Source: JAFGRU01 sp016934985 (GTDB lineage: Bacteria > Desulfobacterota > Desulfuromonadia > Desulfuromonadales > JAAYDE01). Taken from it: DNA of 64,000 nucleotides. The DNA lies in assembly GCA_963665045.2 (NCBI GenBank), contig CAXXJQ010000003.1:1054001-1118000 (forward strand), given 5' to 3'. Shown piece by piece: positions 28,969 to 38,681 of this stretch. The notes beneath the pieces are model-generated. The model saw only the letters and a program-made list of their open reading frames with translations, was not told the origin of the DNA and made no database searches. Position 1 is the first letter of the stretch, and every line of letters begins with the position of its first letter. The translations under genes and the position numbers were made by a program.

Positions 28969-29311
28969 TGTCAGACTCCCAGACACGAACACTTTCAATG
29001 TCAACCTGGTAGGAAGCGAGGTTCTTTTCCAAACCCTCATAAAGGATACGGGCGATGTTTTCCGATGAGGGGCTGATATCCTTGAAAGGCGGGAGTTCAT
29101 TCAGGTATTTGTGGTCCAGGGTTCCCAGAAGGCTTTTGGTTTCTTTTTTCAGGATTTTAAAGTCAATGCCGAGGCCGGATTTGTCAAGAGCTTCCGCCTT
29201 GACAGTGACTTCGACTTTCCAGTTATGGCCATGCAGGTTTTCGCAATCGCCCTGATAATGAAGTAAATTATGGGCAGCGGCAAATGATGTATGAATAGTC
29301 AGGTGGTACAT
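28940..29311 (-). CDS. queD: 6-carboxy-5,6,7,8-tetrahydropterin synthase QueD
   Basis: Converts dihydroneopterin triphosphate to 6-carboxytetrahydropterin, the step before QueE. The 123-residue protein has the zinc His ligands (FAAAHNL, NLHGHNW), the catalytic Cys in GDCENLHGH, and the C-terminal VRVWESDNACATF with its conserved Glu. It forms a translationally overlapping pair with queE. Confidence 0.95.
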   Translation of the reverse strand: MYHLTIHTSFAAAHNLLHYQGDCENLHGHNWKVEVTVKAEALDKSGLGIDFKILKKETKSLLGTLDHKYLNELPPFKDISPSSENIARILYEGLEKNLASYQVDIESVRVWESDNACATFTRT

Positions 29312-29343
29312 GAAATTCCTTTTTATTAAGGTTGACTGTTGTT

Positions 29344-29535
29344 TTAAATTTCATCTGAAGAAAGGGTGTGGGCTTCCTCCTCACGGTTGATCTCCTCCCC
29401 TTCGATGCGGTAGGCTTCCTCGGACCATTTGCCCAGGTCGATAAGGCGGCAGCGTTCACTGCAGAACGGCCGTGCAGGGCTGGTGGACCAATCGACATCC
29501 TTGCGGCAGGTGGGGCATTGAACTGTCAGACTCAT
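29344..29535 (-). CDS. yacG: DNA gyrase inhibitor YacG
   Basis: Small zinc protein that binds GyrB in E. coli. The 63-residue product has CPTC and FCSERC (Cys4 zinc site) followed by RLIDLGKWSEEAYRI, the family core. It has an acidic tail. An AGAAG site precedes the ATG. The transposase gene lies just upstream on the same strand, so its original promoter region may be disrupted. Confidence 0.9.
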   Translation of the reverse strand: MSLTVQCPTCRKDVDWSTSPARPFCSERCRLIDLGKWSEEAYRIEGEEINREEEAHTLSSDEI

Positions 29536-29597
29536 CTTCTACAGTCGATTTTTAAAAAGTGTTTTAAATTAGGTGTATACAAGACGCAATTTAGGTC

Positions 29598-31370
29598 TTG
29601 GCACCAGGAATTCATCTAGAAACCGTTCTTTGACAACCCGTGTTACGACGCCTTTCCGACTAATCGTATCGTTGGCGGCACGGCCACACCAACCGCCTTG
29701 AACACCTTGCCGCATACGCCCTGGCATTCGGTCCGGATGGCCCAGCGGGAGCCGTTTTCCTCCAATGTGACTTCCAGAAGGGCCTTCAAGTCCTGTTTGA
29801 TGTCGGCCCATTCGAATTTTAACCCCTGAGCCGCAAGCCGATCATCCAACTCCTTTTTAAGGGCCAGGGCCAGAAAACTGCAGAACACATGGCCCCGGAT
29901 GGTTTCATCCCGTTTATGAAAAATGGGGCGGGTATCCAACACCGACTTCATGTCCCGGAACGTGTGCTCCACCATCCAAAGCTCCTTGTATTTGAGCGCC
30001 ACCTCTTGCGCAGAAAGGTCCGTGTTGGTGGTCAACACCCAAATGCCGTCAAAGCGAGCGTCTGCTTCAATCTTGTTTTTGTCTATGGTGACACTCTCCT
30101 TGTCGATCTTAAGGAAAGGGCGATAGCCCTTGTTGCCGATCAACGATTTGGGAGATGTTTTGAGTTTCTCCTCAAGAGACGCCACGATAGCCTCCCGATC
30201 AGCGGCATCCTTGCGGGCCTGACGTTCGTTTCGGCAAACGATGTAGCGAACCCCGTCCACGGTCACCTCTTTGACCTTGAGAGGCGAAGGCTCTTTGCTG
30301 TCGGACTTTTCCGGGTAGACCTCCTGGTATTCGCCGGTATCGGCCAGGACCTCTTCCTTGACCACCTTCACCCGGCGCATGCGTACTCCAAGGATGTAGG
30401 AAAGCTGACGTTCCTCCAACTCCTTGATGGTGCCCTGGCTGATCATGCCCCGGTCGGCCACGATACAAAAACGGCCAGCCCCGAAACGACTTTTAAGCCG
30501 GGAGACCACAGGAATCACGCTGCGGACATCCGCTGTATTACCCGGCCACATTTCGCAGGCCAGCGGTTTTCCCTGGTTATCGAGCAATGCTCCCACCACC
30601 ATCTGGTTGAGATCGGGACGGTGGTCCTTGGAGTGCCCTCTGCGGCCGATCTCCTCGCCACCCTGACCTTCGAAGTAAATCGAAGTGGTGTCGAGAAAGA
30701 CCAGGTCCAGACTGGTGAAAAGATCCCGCCGAAAGTCGAACATCTCCTCTTCGATGAGATCTTTCATGCTGCGGGGGAAAAACGGTGTCCGGTCCTTCTG
30801 ATCCGCGAGTTCTTCACCGAGGAAGGCCATGGCCCGGTAGAGGTGATGCAGGTCGATTTCATCCGTCCCCTCTATCCGGTAATCGCGCCGCCACCGATCA
30901 CACCCCCGGTCGGAACCGGAAACAAAAAGTCGATGCAGTACGGTGAGAAACAGGGCACGTTCAATGGAAAAACCGAACTTTCGTTCAGCAACCAGGCCGG
31001 AAATTATGGTGCCGATATTCAACTCTTTCCAGAGCCGCTCGAAAATCAGGGCTGGACCGATCTTCTGTGCTGAAGCCGAAAACTGACTTCGATCCGAAAG
31101 AATCAAAAAAGCTTTTTCGGAAAACCGGCTTAAGGAGCGAATCAGGGATTCGATCTCTCCTTTTTCGGTCATCTGGTCCAAACGGCCGAGGGTGGTTATG
31201 ACCCGTTGGCGAGACCGCCCATCCTCCCAACGGTTCTCGACAAGCTGGAGATACTGATAGCGGCCTGATTTCTTAACACGGGCAAACATGGCGCACCTCC
31301 ATTAGGGCACCATGATAATGGCAAAAAAATCTATAAACAAGCAATTAACCTGTGGATATTGGCACCAGGA
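29598..31370 (-). mobile_element. IS1634-type insertion sequence (ends uncertain)
   Basis: The transposase gene is flanked by an exact 12-base direct repeat (TTGGCACCAGGA at 29598-29609 and 31359-31370). A separate 10-base inverted pair (CTTCTACAGT at 29536-29545 and its complement at 31444-31453) lies further out. I could not settle which, if either, marks the real ends, so these limits are provisional. Confidence 0.45.
29643..31289 (-). CDS. IS1634 family transposase
   Basis: A 548-residue DDE transposase of the IS4-like superfamily. It starts MFARVKKSGRYQYLQLVENR. The catalytic acids fall in VFLDTTSIYF, IVADRGM and YKELWMVEHTFRDMKS, with the family motif KPLACEMWPGNTADV between them. The frame is intact, so it may still be active. 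No other copy is in this window. Confidence 0.93.
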   Translation of the reverse strand: MFARVKKSGRYQYLQLVENRWEDGRSRQRVITTLGRLDQMTEKGEIESLIRSLSRFSEKAFLILSDRSQFSASAQKIGPALIFERLWKELNIGTIISGLVAERKFGFSIERALFLTVLHRLFVSGSDRGCDRWRRDYRIEGTDEIDLHHLYRAMAFLGEELADQKDRTPFFPRSMKDLIEEEMFDFRRDLFTSLDLVFLDTTSIYFEGQGGEEIGRRGHSKDHRPDLNQMVVGALLDNQGKPLACEMWPGNTADVRSVIPVVSRLKSRFGAGRFCIVADRGMISQGTIKELEERQLSYILGVRMRRVKVVKEEVLADTGEYQEVYPEKSDSKEPSPLKVKEVTVDGVRYIVCRNERQARKDAADREAIVASLEEKLKTSPKSLIGNKGYRPFLKIDKESVTIDKNKIEADARFDGIWVLTTNTDLSAQEVALKYKELWMVEHTFRDMKSVLDTRPIFHKRDETIRGHVFCSFLALALKKELDDRLAAQGLKFEWADIKQDLKALLEVTLEENGSRWAIRTECQGVCGKVFKAVGVAVPPTIRLVGKAS

Positions 31371-31584
31371 TTTGAAAAATTTCCCCATTTCTCAAAGAGC
31401 TTTTTTGTAATTACAGTAGTTTACGAAGGCGCTCCGAACAACAACTGTAGAAGAAAAGTCAGAGGTTTCTTTTTAGCCATTTCTCTCTTCACTTCTGAGA
31501 ACAACCAATCACTATCATATCACAAACTGGAGAAGGAACAGAATGGACGCGATTCCGGCTACTGGATTCCGCGATGGTTTTAAA

Positions 31585-32181
31585 TCACTGTTCGGAAAAT
31601 AAATTGACCACGGTCCGTTCCACCTCGTCCAGCCACTTCTTCCGCTGTTCCCGGGAGCTGGTAACCATGATGTTGAACATCCGGCGGTGGAAACCGGGAA
31701 CGCCGCAGAATTGAAAAATACAATCTTTCCACAACCTTTGCAAGGGATCGCCAAAGACTTTTTCTTCTCTTTCCGTCGGCGTGTTGGAGGTGTTGAATAC
31801 GATGGCGGTTTTCGCTTTCAGAAGACCTTTCGGAATACCTTCCCCCTGATCGTCTTCGAGAAATTCGTAAGCGACGCCCGGGCGGATTACCCTGTCCACC
31901 CACCCCTTGAGGATTGCCGGAGGCTGCCCCCACCAGTTGGGATGAACAACGACGATACCGTCCGCCTCGGCAATCTCCCTGCAATGAGTTGAGATTTCAA
32001 GGGGGAAATTTGCATCCTTGGAAATTTCCTCATCATACAAAATGGGGTCGAATCTTTCTTTATATAAATCATGAAAAGAAACGTCATAGCCGGCTGCCTC
32101 CAGGACCGTCGCAGCAGTCATGGCAATGGCGTGATTGAAACTGCCGCTATCGGGATGAGCCAGAATGATTGATATTCTCAT
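31585..32181 (-). CDS. NAD(P)H quinone oxidoreductase, flavodoxin-like fold
   Basis: FMN/FAD-binding reductase of the NQO1/MdaB/KefG family. The N-terminal nucleotide loop is ILAHPDSGSFNHAIA, followed by VVVHPNWWGQPPAILKGWVDR and the FCGVPGFHRRMF segment. I chose the ATG at 32181 (198 residues); a TTG two codons earlier is less likely. It follows speA and the polyamine genes on the same strand with a 55-base gap. Confidence 0.85.
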   Translation of the reverse strand: MRISIILAHPDSGSFNHAIAMTAATVLEAAGYDVSFHDLYKERFDPILYDEEISKDANFPLEISTHCREIAEADGIVVVHPNWWGQPPAILKGWVDRVIRPGVAYEFLEDDQGEGIPKGLLKAKTAIVFNTSNTPTEREEKVFGDPLQRLWKDCIFQFCGVPGFHRRMFNIMVTSSREQRKKWLDEVERTVVNLFSEQ

Positions 32182-32236
32182 GGGCAACCCCCGCCCCTTT
32201 TTTAGAAAGTATCCACCACATATTTTTCAGAAACAT

Positions 32237-34144
32237 TCAATCTCCCAAGTAGGTATAACCTTGAAGTGCCCGATCGAGAAGTTGCAGAAATTGGCTGCTC
32301 TCCTCGATGGTAATACGGCGCAAGGCTACCTGCTTTTCGAGATTGGTGTGGATGTTTTTGAGGATTTCGGTGCCGTCGTGCTGAACGTACTTGAGCAGAT
32401 CGCTGATACTGTCTCCTTTGATGACAGTGTCAATTTTGTAATTGGTTTTTTTATTGAAGGTTATGTGCACGGCGTTGGTGTCACCAAACAGGTTGTGCAT
32501 ATCGCCGAGGATCTCCTGGTAGGCGCCGATAAGGAAAAAGCCGATGAAATAGTCCTCATCAGCGTCAATGCGGTGAATGGGGAGAAACTTTGCCTTGCCG
32601 GATTCACCGACAAAACTGGTTATTTCGCCGTCGGAATCGCAGGTGATGTCGGCAATTGAGGCGATAACCTCGGGTTTCTGCTGTAGACGCTGGAGCGGCA
32701 CAATGGGGAAAAGCTGGTCAATGGCCCAGGAGTCGGGGATCGATTGAAACAGGGAAAAATTGGCAAAATATGTTTTACGCAGGTTGAGCTGGAAATTCTG
32801 CAGTTCCTCGGGAACGTTTTTGAGACGCTCGAGGATTTCACTCATTTTGACAATGATTCTGCTGCTCACCCATTCGGCAATGGCGCGCTGCTGAAGATCG
32901 AGGTGGCCGAGCTTGAAGAGGCTGATGGCCTCCTGGAAAAACTGGGCGGTGTCATGATAATCCTCGCGCAAACTGTGGCGGTCGATGCTTTCATAGATGT
33001 CGATAAGTTTTCTGACCGTCGGTGCGAGCTTTTCCGGTTTCTCCAATATTTCCTCAAACCCGGGGTCTTGAGTTTCGGTGTAGCTGTTGAGGATATTGGT
33101 GATAAGCACCGAATAATGGGCGACAATAGCCCGCCCTGATTCGGAAATGAGATTGGGGCAAGGGACTTTTGCTTCATCACAGATATTCTTGATCTGATAG
33201 ACAACATCGTTGGCGTATTCTTCAATGTTGTAATTTACGCTTGAAAAATAGCTCGACTTGGAACCGTCATAATCCACGCCAAGGCCGCCACCGATGTCAA
33301 GGAAACGCAGGTTGACGCCCATTTTTTTCATTTCGGCATAGACCCGCGTCCCTTCTATGAGAGCATTTTTTATCTTATCGACTTTGGTGATCTGGCTGCC
33401 GATATGAAAATGGAGAAGTTGAAGGTTGTCGAGAAGGCCCTTTTTCCGCAGCAGGTCGACGGCCGTAAGGAGTTCGGAAATCCGCAGGCCGAATTTGGCG
33501 TCATCCCCGCCTGAAGTCGACCACTTTCCGGTCCCGCGTGCCGACAATTTGACCCGTATACCAAGTTTCGGTGCAATGCCGATCTCTTCGGAATACTCGA
33601 TGATTCTTTCCAGTTCGAAAAGTTTTTCAACGACAATGGTAATATCATAGCCGATCTTTGTGGCGTGAAGGACGGTTGCAATAAATTCGGTGTCCTTGTA
33701 ACCGTTACAGATGATAGGCAGGTTTTGGCCGGTGGATATGGAAATAGCCGCTGCCAGTTCCGGCTTGGAGCCAACTTCAAGTCCAAGCCCGTACTTCTTG
33801 CCGAAATCAGCGATAGCCTCGACCACCTGACGCTGTTGGTTAACCTTGATGGGATAAAAAGTCTGGTAGGTGGCCGGATAGTCGTACTCTTCGATGGCAT
33901 TTCTAAATGCGCGGTTGATGGAACTGATCCGTCCTTCGAGAACGTTCATGAAACGCAGCAGGATGGGTGGTTTGATATTCCTTTTGATGAGGTCGTCAAC
34001 CAGGGCACGAATATCGATGGCGTATTTGGAATGGGGCGAAGGGTGTACGCAGACATTCCCTTTTTTATTGATGGAAAAATAGTCTGCTCCCCAATTAGTG
34101 AGATTATAGAGTCTTTCCGAATCTTTGATTTTCCAACGGCTCAT
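32237..34144 (-). CDS. speA: biosynthetic arginine decarboxylase
   Basis: PLP enzyme converting arginine to agmatine, the first step to putrescine and spermidine. It shows YPIKVNQQRQVVEAI (PLP Lys), LEVGSKPELAAAI, LHFHIGSQI and DIGGGLGVDYDG. The 635-residue length fits the large SpeA type. It lies downstream of nspC and the saccharopine-type dehydrogenase, so all appear to serve polyamine synthesis. Agmatine-to-putrescine genes are not in the window. Confidence 0.95.
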   Translation of the reverse strand: MSRWKIKDSERLYNLTNWGADYFSINKKGNVCVHPSPHSKYAIDIRALVDDLIKRNIKPPILLRFMNVLEGRISSINRAFRNAIEEYDYPATYQTFYPIKVNQQRQVVEAIADFGKKYGLGLEVGSKPELAAAISISTGQNLPIICNGYKDTEFIATVLHATKIGYDITIVVEKLFELERIIEYSEEIGIAPKLGIRVKLSARGTGKWSTSGGDDAKFGLRISELLTAVDLLRKKGLLDNLQLLHFHIGSQITKVDKIKNALIEGTRVYAEMKKMGVNLRFLDIGGGLGVDYDGSKSSYFSSVNYNIEEYANDVVYQIKNICDEAKVPCPNLISESGRAIVAHYSVLITNILNSYTETQDPGFEEILEKPEKLAPTVRKLIDIYESIDRHSLREDYHDTAQFFQEAISLFKLGHLDLQQRAIAEWVSSRIIVKMSEILERLKNVPEELQNFQLNLRKTYFANFSLFQSIPDSWAIDQLFPIVPLQRLQQKPEVIASIADITCDSDGEITSFVGESGKAKFLPIHRIDADEDYFIGFFLIGAYQEILGDMHNLFGDTNAVHITFNKKTNYKIDTVIKGDSISDLLKYVQHDGTEILKNIHTNLEKQVALRRITIEESSQFLQLLDRALQGYTYLGD

Positions 34145-34267
34145 GACTTAATCCTAAAATTTCAATAGCATTTAAATATTAACCGGGAGTCTGTCGGACT
34201 GGGCGAATCGTAACGAGAAAAAGTGAACTTGAGGACAGACTTCCCGTGACATAAATGATGTAGTTGC

Positions 34268-35440
34268 TTATGACAATCGCCTTTTGAAATCAGAAAAAGC
34301 AAAACTGCGCACGATATCAAGTTCACCGGTATCCGGTTCATAAACCGCAATATGGGGGTGATGGACACCATTAAAAGTGGTGGTTTTGACCATGGTATAA
34401 TGGGCCATGTCGAGAAAAACCAGGCGATCTCCCGGGATAAGAGGTTTTTCAAAGGACCAGTCACCGATAACATCACCAGCCAGGCAGGACGGACCCGCCA
34501 GCCGGTAGGTGTAGGGTTTGTCTCCGGGGTCGAAGCCTCCCGCGATTTCCGGCCGATAGGGCATTTCAAGAACATCGGGCATATGGCAAGTAACCGAGAG
34601 ATTGAGAATAGCGATCTCCATGTCGTTGCGCACCACGTCGAGCACCTCTCCTACCAGTACGCCGGTGCCTATGACAACTGCTTCACCTGGTTCAAGATAG
34701 ACGCGGACGCCGTAACGCTCCTGAAAATGGCGAATCAGGGTTACCAGTCCGTCGATGTCGTAGCCTTCGCGGGTAATGTGATGGCCACCTCCGAGATTAA
34801 GCCATTTCATGGCGGGCAGAAACTCACCGAACTTTTCCTCAAAAACCCTGGCGGTTCTTTTCAGCGGTTCGAAAAGGTGTTCGCAGAGGGTGTGAAAATG
34901 TAGGCCTTCCACGCCCTCCAGAGAGCGGCCAATGAAATCCTCCCGACGGATGCCGAGACGCGAAACCGGCCCGCAGGGATCGTATAGGGGGGTATGCCCT
35001 TCTGAATGTTCAGGGTTGACCCTCAAACCGACCGAAACCTTACCCTTTTTTCTTTCCCACTGGGGGCGAAAGCGCTCTAACTGGGCAAAAGAGTTGAAAG
35101 TCAGATGGCTGGAAATCTCCAGCAGTTCTGTAATATCCGCTGATGAAAAGGCGGCGGCAAAGCTGTGGACCTCGCGGCCAAATTCCTCAAACCCAAGACG
35201 GGCTTCCCAGGGGGAGCTGGCACAAACCCCCTGCAAGGATTTGCGAATGAGGGGAAAAAGACTCCACATGGCAAAAGCCTTGAGCGCCAGAAGGATTTCT
35301 GCACCACTGCTCCTCTGAACTCTGTCAAGGATCTCCAGATTGTAACGCAAGCGACCCAGGTCGATAACAAAGGCCGGCGAGGGAGCGAGACGAGCTATTT
35401 CTGCGACGTGTAAGGCCGGTTTCAGGTCAGATGAAGCCAT
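34268..35440 (-). CDS. nspC: carboxynorspermidine/carboxyspermidine decarboxylase
   Basis: PLP decarboxylase completing the dehydrogenase route to spermidine or norspermidine. Motifs include the PLP lysine region LLALKAFAMWSLFPLI, EEFGREVHSF, FHTLCEH, LNLGGGHHITREGYD and the active-site Cys loop AGPSCLAGDVIGDW. I chose the ATG at 35440 (390 residues), which overlaps the upstream dehydrogenase by 19 bases and matches the family N-terminus. A frame to 35545 adds 35 unrelated residues. Confidence 0.92.
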   Translation of the reverse strand: MASSDLKPALHVAEIARLAPSPAFVIDLGRLRYNLEILDRVQRSSGAEILLALKAFAMWSLFPLIRKSLQGVCASSPWEARLGFEEFGREVHSFAAAFSSADITELLEISSHLTFNSFAQLERFRPQWERKKGKVSVGLRVNPEHSEGHTPLYDPCGPVSRLGIRREDFIGRSLEGVEGLHFHTLCEHLFEPLKRTARVFEEKFGEFLPAMKWLNLGGGHHITREGYDIDGLVTLIRHFQERYGVRVYLEPGEAVVIGTGVLVGEVLDVVRNDMEIAILNLSVTCHMPDVLEMPYRPEIAGGFDPGDKPYTYRLAGPSCLAGDVIGDWSFEKPLIPGDRLVFLDMAHYTMVKTTTFNGVHHPHIAVYEPDTGELDIVRSFAFSDFKRRLS

Positions 35441-36624
35441 TCTTCGCTTTCGATAACCTGGGTCGGCAGACCCATAAGTCCAAGGGTTTCCAGAAAAGGT
35501 GCGGGATCGAACTGTTCCATGTTGAAAACTCCCCGGCCACGCCATTTGTCGGTCAGCATCATCATGGCCCCGGTTACTGCCGGTACGCCTGTGGTGTAGC
35601 TGATGGCCTGGGAATTGGTCTCTTTGTAACAGGCTTCGTGATCACAAATGTTGTAAATATAGACCTGTTTCTTTTCGCCGTTTTTAAGCCCCTTGGCAAC
35701 CACGCCGATACAGGTGCGGCCTTTGGTCAGAGGCCCGAGACTGCCGGGATCAGGCAGAACCGCTTTGAGAAACTGCAGGGGTACGATCTTCTGGCCGTTA
35801 TAGTCAACTTCGTCAATTCGGGTCATGCCGACATTCTGAAGGACCTCAAGGTGCTTGAGGTAATTATCGGAAAAGGTCATCCAGAACTGGGCCTTGCGAA
35901 TGGTTGGAATATGCTTGACCAGGGACTCCATTTCCTCGTGGTACATGCGATAGATGTTCATGGGGCCAATGCCATCGGGAAAATCAAAACTGCGCTTGGT
36001 TGCCAGAGCAGCGCTTTCGACCCAGCAGTTGTTTTCCCAGTGGCGGCACTCGGCAGTCACCTCGCGGATATTGATTTCCGGATTGAAGTTGGTCGCAAAT
36101 GGCTGTCCATGGCTGCCGGCGTTGGCGTCAATAATGTCGATTTCCTGCACCTCGTCAAGATAGTCCTTGGCTGCCAGAGCTGTATAGACATTGGTCACTC
36201 CGGGATCGAAGCCGCTGCCGAGAAGAGCCATCAGGCCCTTCTCCTTGAGGCGGTCATGATAAGCCCATTGCCAGCTGTATTCGAACTTGGCCGTATCGAG
36301 GGGTTCATAGTTGGCGGTATCGAGGTAATCGACGCCGGTGTCCAGACAGGCGTCCATAATGGTCAGATCCTGATAGGGAAGAGCTACATTGATGACCAGC
36401 TTTGGTTCAACCTGGCGAATCAGTTTTGCCAGTTCCGGAACATTGCCGGCATCGACTTGGGCCGTAGCAATGTCATATCCTTTTATCTCAGCGGCGATGG
36501 CATCACACTTGGACTTGGTCCGGGACGCCAGGGTGATGGAAGAAAAAACGTCCTTTGCCTGGGCGCACTTGTGCACCACGACCCTTCCGACCCCACCTGC
36601 TCCTATAATAAGCACTTTGCTCAT
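35422..36624 (-). CDS. saccharopine dehydrogenase family carboxynorspermidine synthase
   Basis: NADPH-dependent enzyme condensing aspartate semialdehyde with a diamine to give carboxy(nor)spermidine. The 400-residue protein opens with the Rossmann loop VLIIGAGGVGRVVVHKCAQ, and has YLDTANYEP, LLGSGFDPGVTNV and DANAGSHGQPFATNF. Pairing with nspC distinguishes it from lysine-pathway saccharopine dehydrogenases. It is the first enzyme gene of the cluster, 105 bases after the regulator. Confidence 0.9.
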   Translation of the reverse strand: MSKVLIIGAGGVGRVVVHKCAQAKDVFSSITLASRTKSKCDAIAAEIKGYDIATAQVDAGNVPELAKLIRQVEPKLVINVALPYQDLTIMDACLDTGVDYLDTANYEPLDTAKFEYSWQWAYHDRLKEKGLMALLGSGFDPGVTNVYTALAAKDYLDEVQEIDIIDANAGSHGQPFATNFNPEINIREVTAECRHWENNCWVESAALATKRSFDFPDGIGPMNIYRMYHEEMESLVKHIPTIRKAQFWMTFSDNYLKHLEVLQNVGMTRIDEVDYNGQKIVPLQFLKAVLPDPGSLGPLTKGRTCIGVVAKGLKNGEKKQVYIYNICDHEACYKETNSQAISYTTGVPAVTGAMMMLTDKWRGRGVFNMEQFDPAPFLETLGLMGLPTQVIESEEWLHLT

Positions 36625-36729
36625 GTCGCAATCCTTTTCTTCTGGTTAGATTAAAAACGGGTTTGCTGGAAATTAGTTTCTATAAACTTACCAGATAGTG
36701 CATGGAATCAAAGGCAATAAATCTCCAGG

Positions 36730-37284
36730 CTATTTCCCGGTGTAAACGAATGTCGGAGGACTGACGATCCAGAGAATTTTTGCTTTGCCACGTCCGATGT
36801 TGCGAATGGAGTGGCGGCGGTCCGAAGCAAAGAAAAAACATTCGTCCCTGTTTACCGTGTAGACCTGATCCTCAAGACACAGTTCCACCTTCCCTTGCTG
36901 AACGTAACCGAATTCTTCACCTTCATGAATTTCCTGCTCTGCCATTTTAGCTCCAGGATCAAGGGTCACCAGGACCGGATCCATGGTTCTGTTCTGGGCA
37001 CCAGGGACAAGGAATTCAACCTTGAAAGGTTCCTCGCCCCCGCCAGGGCAAACCCGGGCGTCCAATCCGAAAACAACCCTTCTTTCCGTTGCCTCGCTGA
37101 AAAATTCCTGAAGACTGACACCGAAAACATCCAGAATGTCTTTAAGTGTGGCGATGGACGGACAGGTGGTGTCATTCTCCAATTGGGATATGTAACCCTT
37201 GGTCAGGTCGGCACGGCCGGCCAGCTCTTCCTGGGTTAGGGAATTAATCATTCTGAGCCGTTTCAGGCTTTCTCCGATTTTCAC
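36730..37284 (-). CDS. XRE family regulator with cupin domain
   Basis: A 184-residue transcription factor with an N-terminal HTH (LTQEELAGRADLTKGYISQLE) and a C-terminal cupin (HEGEEFGYVQQGKVEL, with a later RRHSIRN). PuuR-like members of this family bind polyamines or related metabolites through the cupin. Its position in front of the polyamine genes suggests it controls them. A short dyad GTTTA/TAAAC (37297-37313) lies just upstream and could be its operator. Confidence 0.85.
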   Translation of the reverse strand: MKIGESLKRLRMINSLTQEELAGRADLTKGYISQLENDTTCPSIATLKDILDVFGVSLQEFFSEATERRVVFGLDARVCPGGGEEPFKVEFLVPGAQNRTMDPVLVTLDPGAKMAEQEIHEGEEFGYVQQGKVELCLEDQVYTVNRDECFFFASDRRHSIRNIGRGKAKILWIVSPPTFVYTGK

Positions 37285-37526
37285 ACAAGCACCTGAGTTT
37301 AGTAATAATAAACAAAAAGTCAGAGGCGGATTTTAAACTTTTTTAAATTGTTGTCAACTGTGAAGTACTAAATTTTTAAAAAATTGAAGATAGAGAGATT
37401 CCGCGAACTATTAGCGTCTGTGTGATGGAGGTTTTAAGAACCCTGGTCAAAGGAAAGAAGGGTTTGTCCCGTTTTGGAAAACGGAAGAGCGGGAATTATT
37501 TAACAAGGGAAAAAATTTCGTTTGGG

Positions 37527-38681
37527 TTAGAAGTTCTCGGCAAAAAGTTCAAACTGTTCTACTTGGATATCATAGTGGCTTTCCTGAACCTGGACCTGGT
37601 TACGGCCTTGTTTTTTGGCGAGGTAAAGGGCATCGTCAGCTTCGGTTATGAGATCTCGGCAGGATTCCATACCGGGGGTTTTGCGTCCTGTTACGCCAAT
37701 GCTGATAGTCATGAAAATGGTTTTTTCACGATGGATAATGGCCATCCCCTCAGTCCTGCTACGCAGGACTTCAGCCCGTTGCAGGGCATTTTCCAGACTG
37801 GTATTAGGAAGTAAAACAGCGAATTCTTCGCCCCCAAAGCGACAAATTATATCGGAACAGCGTCTGAAAACAGCCTGCAGTTCCCTGGCAAACTCCTGCA
37901 GGGCCAGGTCGCCTGCAATGTGTCCGTGGGTGTCGTTGATGCGTTTGAAATGATCAATATCGACCATCAAAATTGAAACAGGAACCTTCTCACGAAAGGC
38001 GCGTTTCCATTCGGTGACAAAAATTTCTTCAAAGTAGCGACGAGAATAAAGTCCGGTCAGGGTGTCTGTTTGACTTATTCTTTCCAACGCCCTGGTTTTT
38101 TCCTCCAGTTTCAGTTCATTTTCCAATGCATTACGGTATTCTGTGTTACTTTTCCAAATGATGACAGCGAGGTATGCCAAATACACAAAAAAGATTGAAG
38201 CCATGGTAGTGGCGTTTTCCATGCTGGAAAAAGGAAGAAAAAGAGCACAAGGAAGCAACAAAATAGCAACATAAGAGATGGCCAGCGATCTGGAAGGAGA
38301 ATAAGTCAGTCCCCCACCGGCACTCAAACCAGCGGTGCAGATGAACATAAAAATTTTCATGCTTTGGGGGACCGGCGCCCATATCACAAAAACAAATGCT
38401 GCGCTCCAGATGGTGGCCTGGGTCACCGCACCCACATATAGAAATTTTCCGTTCAGGGTGTCTGGTTTTAAGTGAGAAAAATTAAAGTAAAAAAAGGGGG
38501 CCAGCCGCAACAGCGTGGTGATGAAAAAAGCGATGAAAAGAGATATCGAAATAAACGGATGTGCTTGATAAAGACCGGTTGGAAAAATGATCAGGGTCCA
38601 GAGGATAAGATACGAGGGCGTTGCGCTAAGGGATCGTTGGAAAATATCCTGAACAACTCTGGTTGCGATCTTTGTTTTCAT
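37527..38681 (-). CDS. membrane diguanylate cyclase (GGDEF)
   Basis: Makes c-di-GMP from two GTP. The 384-residue protein has about five to six membrane spans in its first 190 residues, then a GGDEF domain with an active-site FGGEEFAVLL. An intact inhibitory site precedes it: R-x-x-D (RCSD), five residues before GGEEF. The metal site is MVDIDHFKRINDTHGH. It stands alone, and its input signal is unknown. Confidence 0.9.
   Translation of the reverse strand: MKTKIATRVVQDIFQRSLSATPSYLILWTLIIFPTGLYQAHPFISISLFIAFFITTLLRLAPFFYFNFSHLKPDTLNGKFLYVGAVTQATIWSAAFVFVIWAPVPQSMKIFMFICTAGLSAGGGLTYSPSRSLAISYVAILLLPCALFLPFSSMENATTMASIFFVYLAYLAVIIWKSNTEYRNALENELKLEEKTRALERISQTDTLTGLYSRRYFEEIFVTEWKRAFREKVPVSILMVDIDHFKRINDTHGHIAGDLALQEFARELQAVFRRCSDIICRFGGEEFAVLLPNTSLENALQRAEVLRSRTEGMAIIHREKTIFMTISIGVTGRKTPGMESCRDLITEADDALYLAKKQGRNQVQVQESHYDIQVEQFELFAENF

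Noticed and set aside
29598..29615. TGGCAC motifs at 29599 and 31360 as sigma-54 promoters
   Set aside because: The -12 TTGC element is not at the right distance in either copy.
29889..31073. 394-codon plus-strand frame inside the transposase gene
   Set aside because: It is entirely antisense to a transposase with intact catalytic motifs.
37422..37814. 130-codon plus-strand frame opposite the end of the GGDEF gene
   Set aside because: Most of it lies antisense to the well-supported GGDEF coding sequence.
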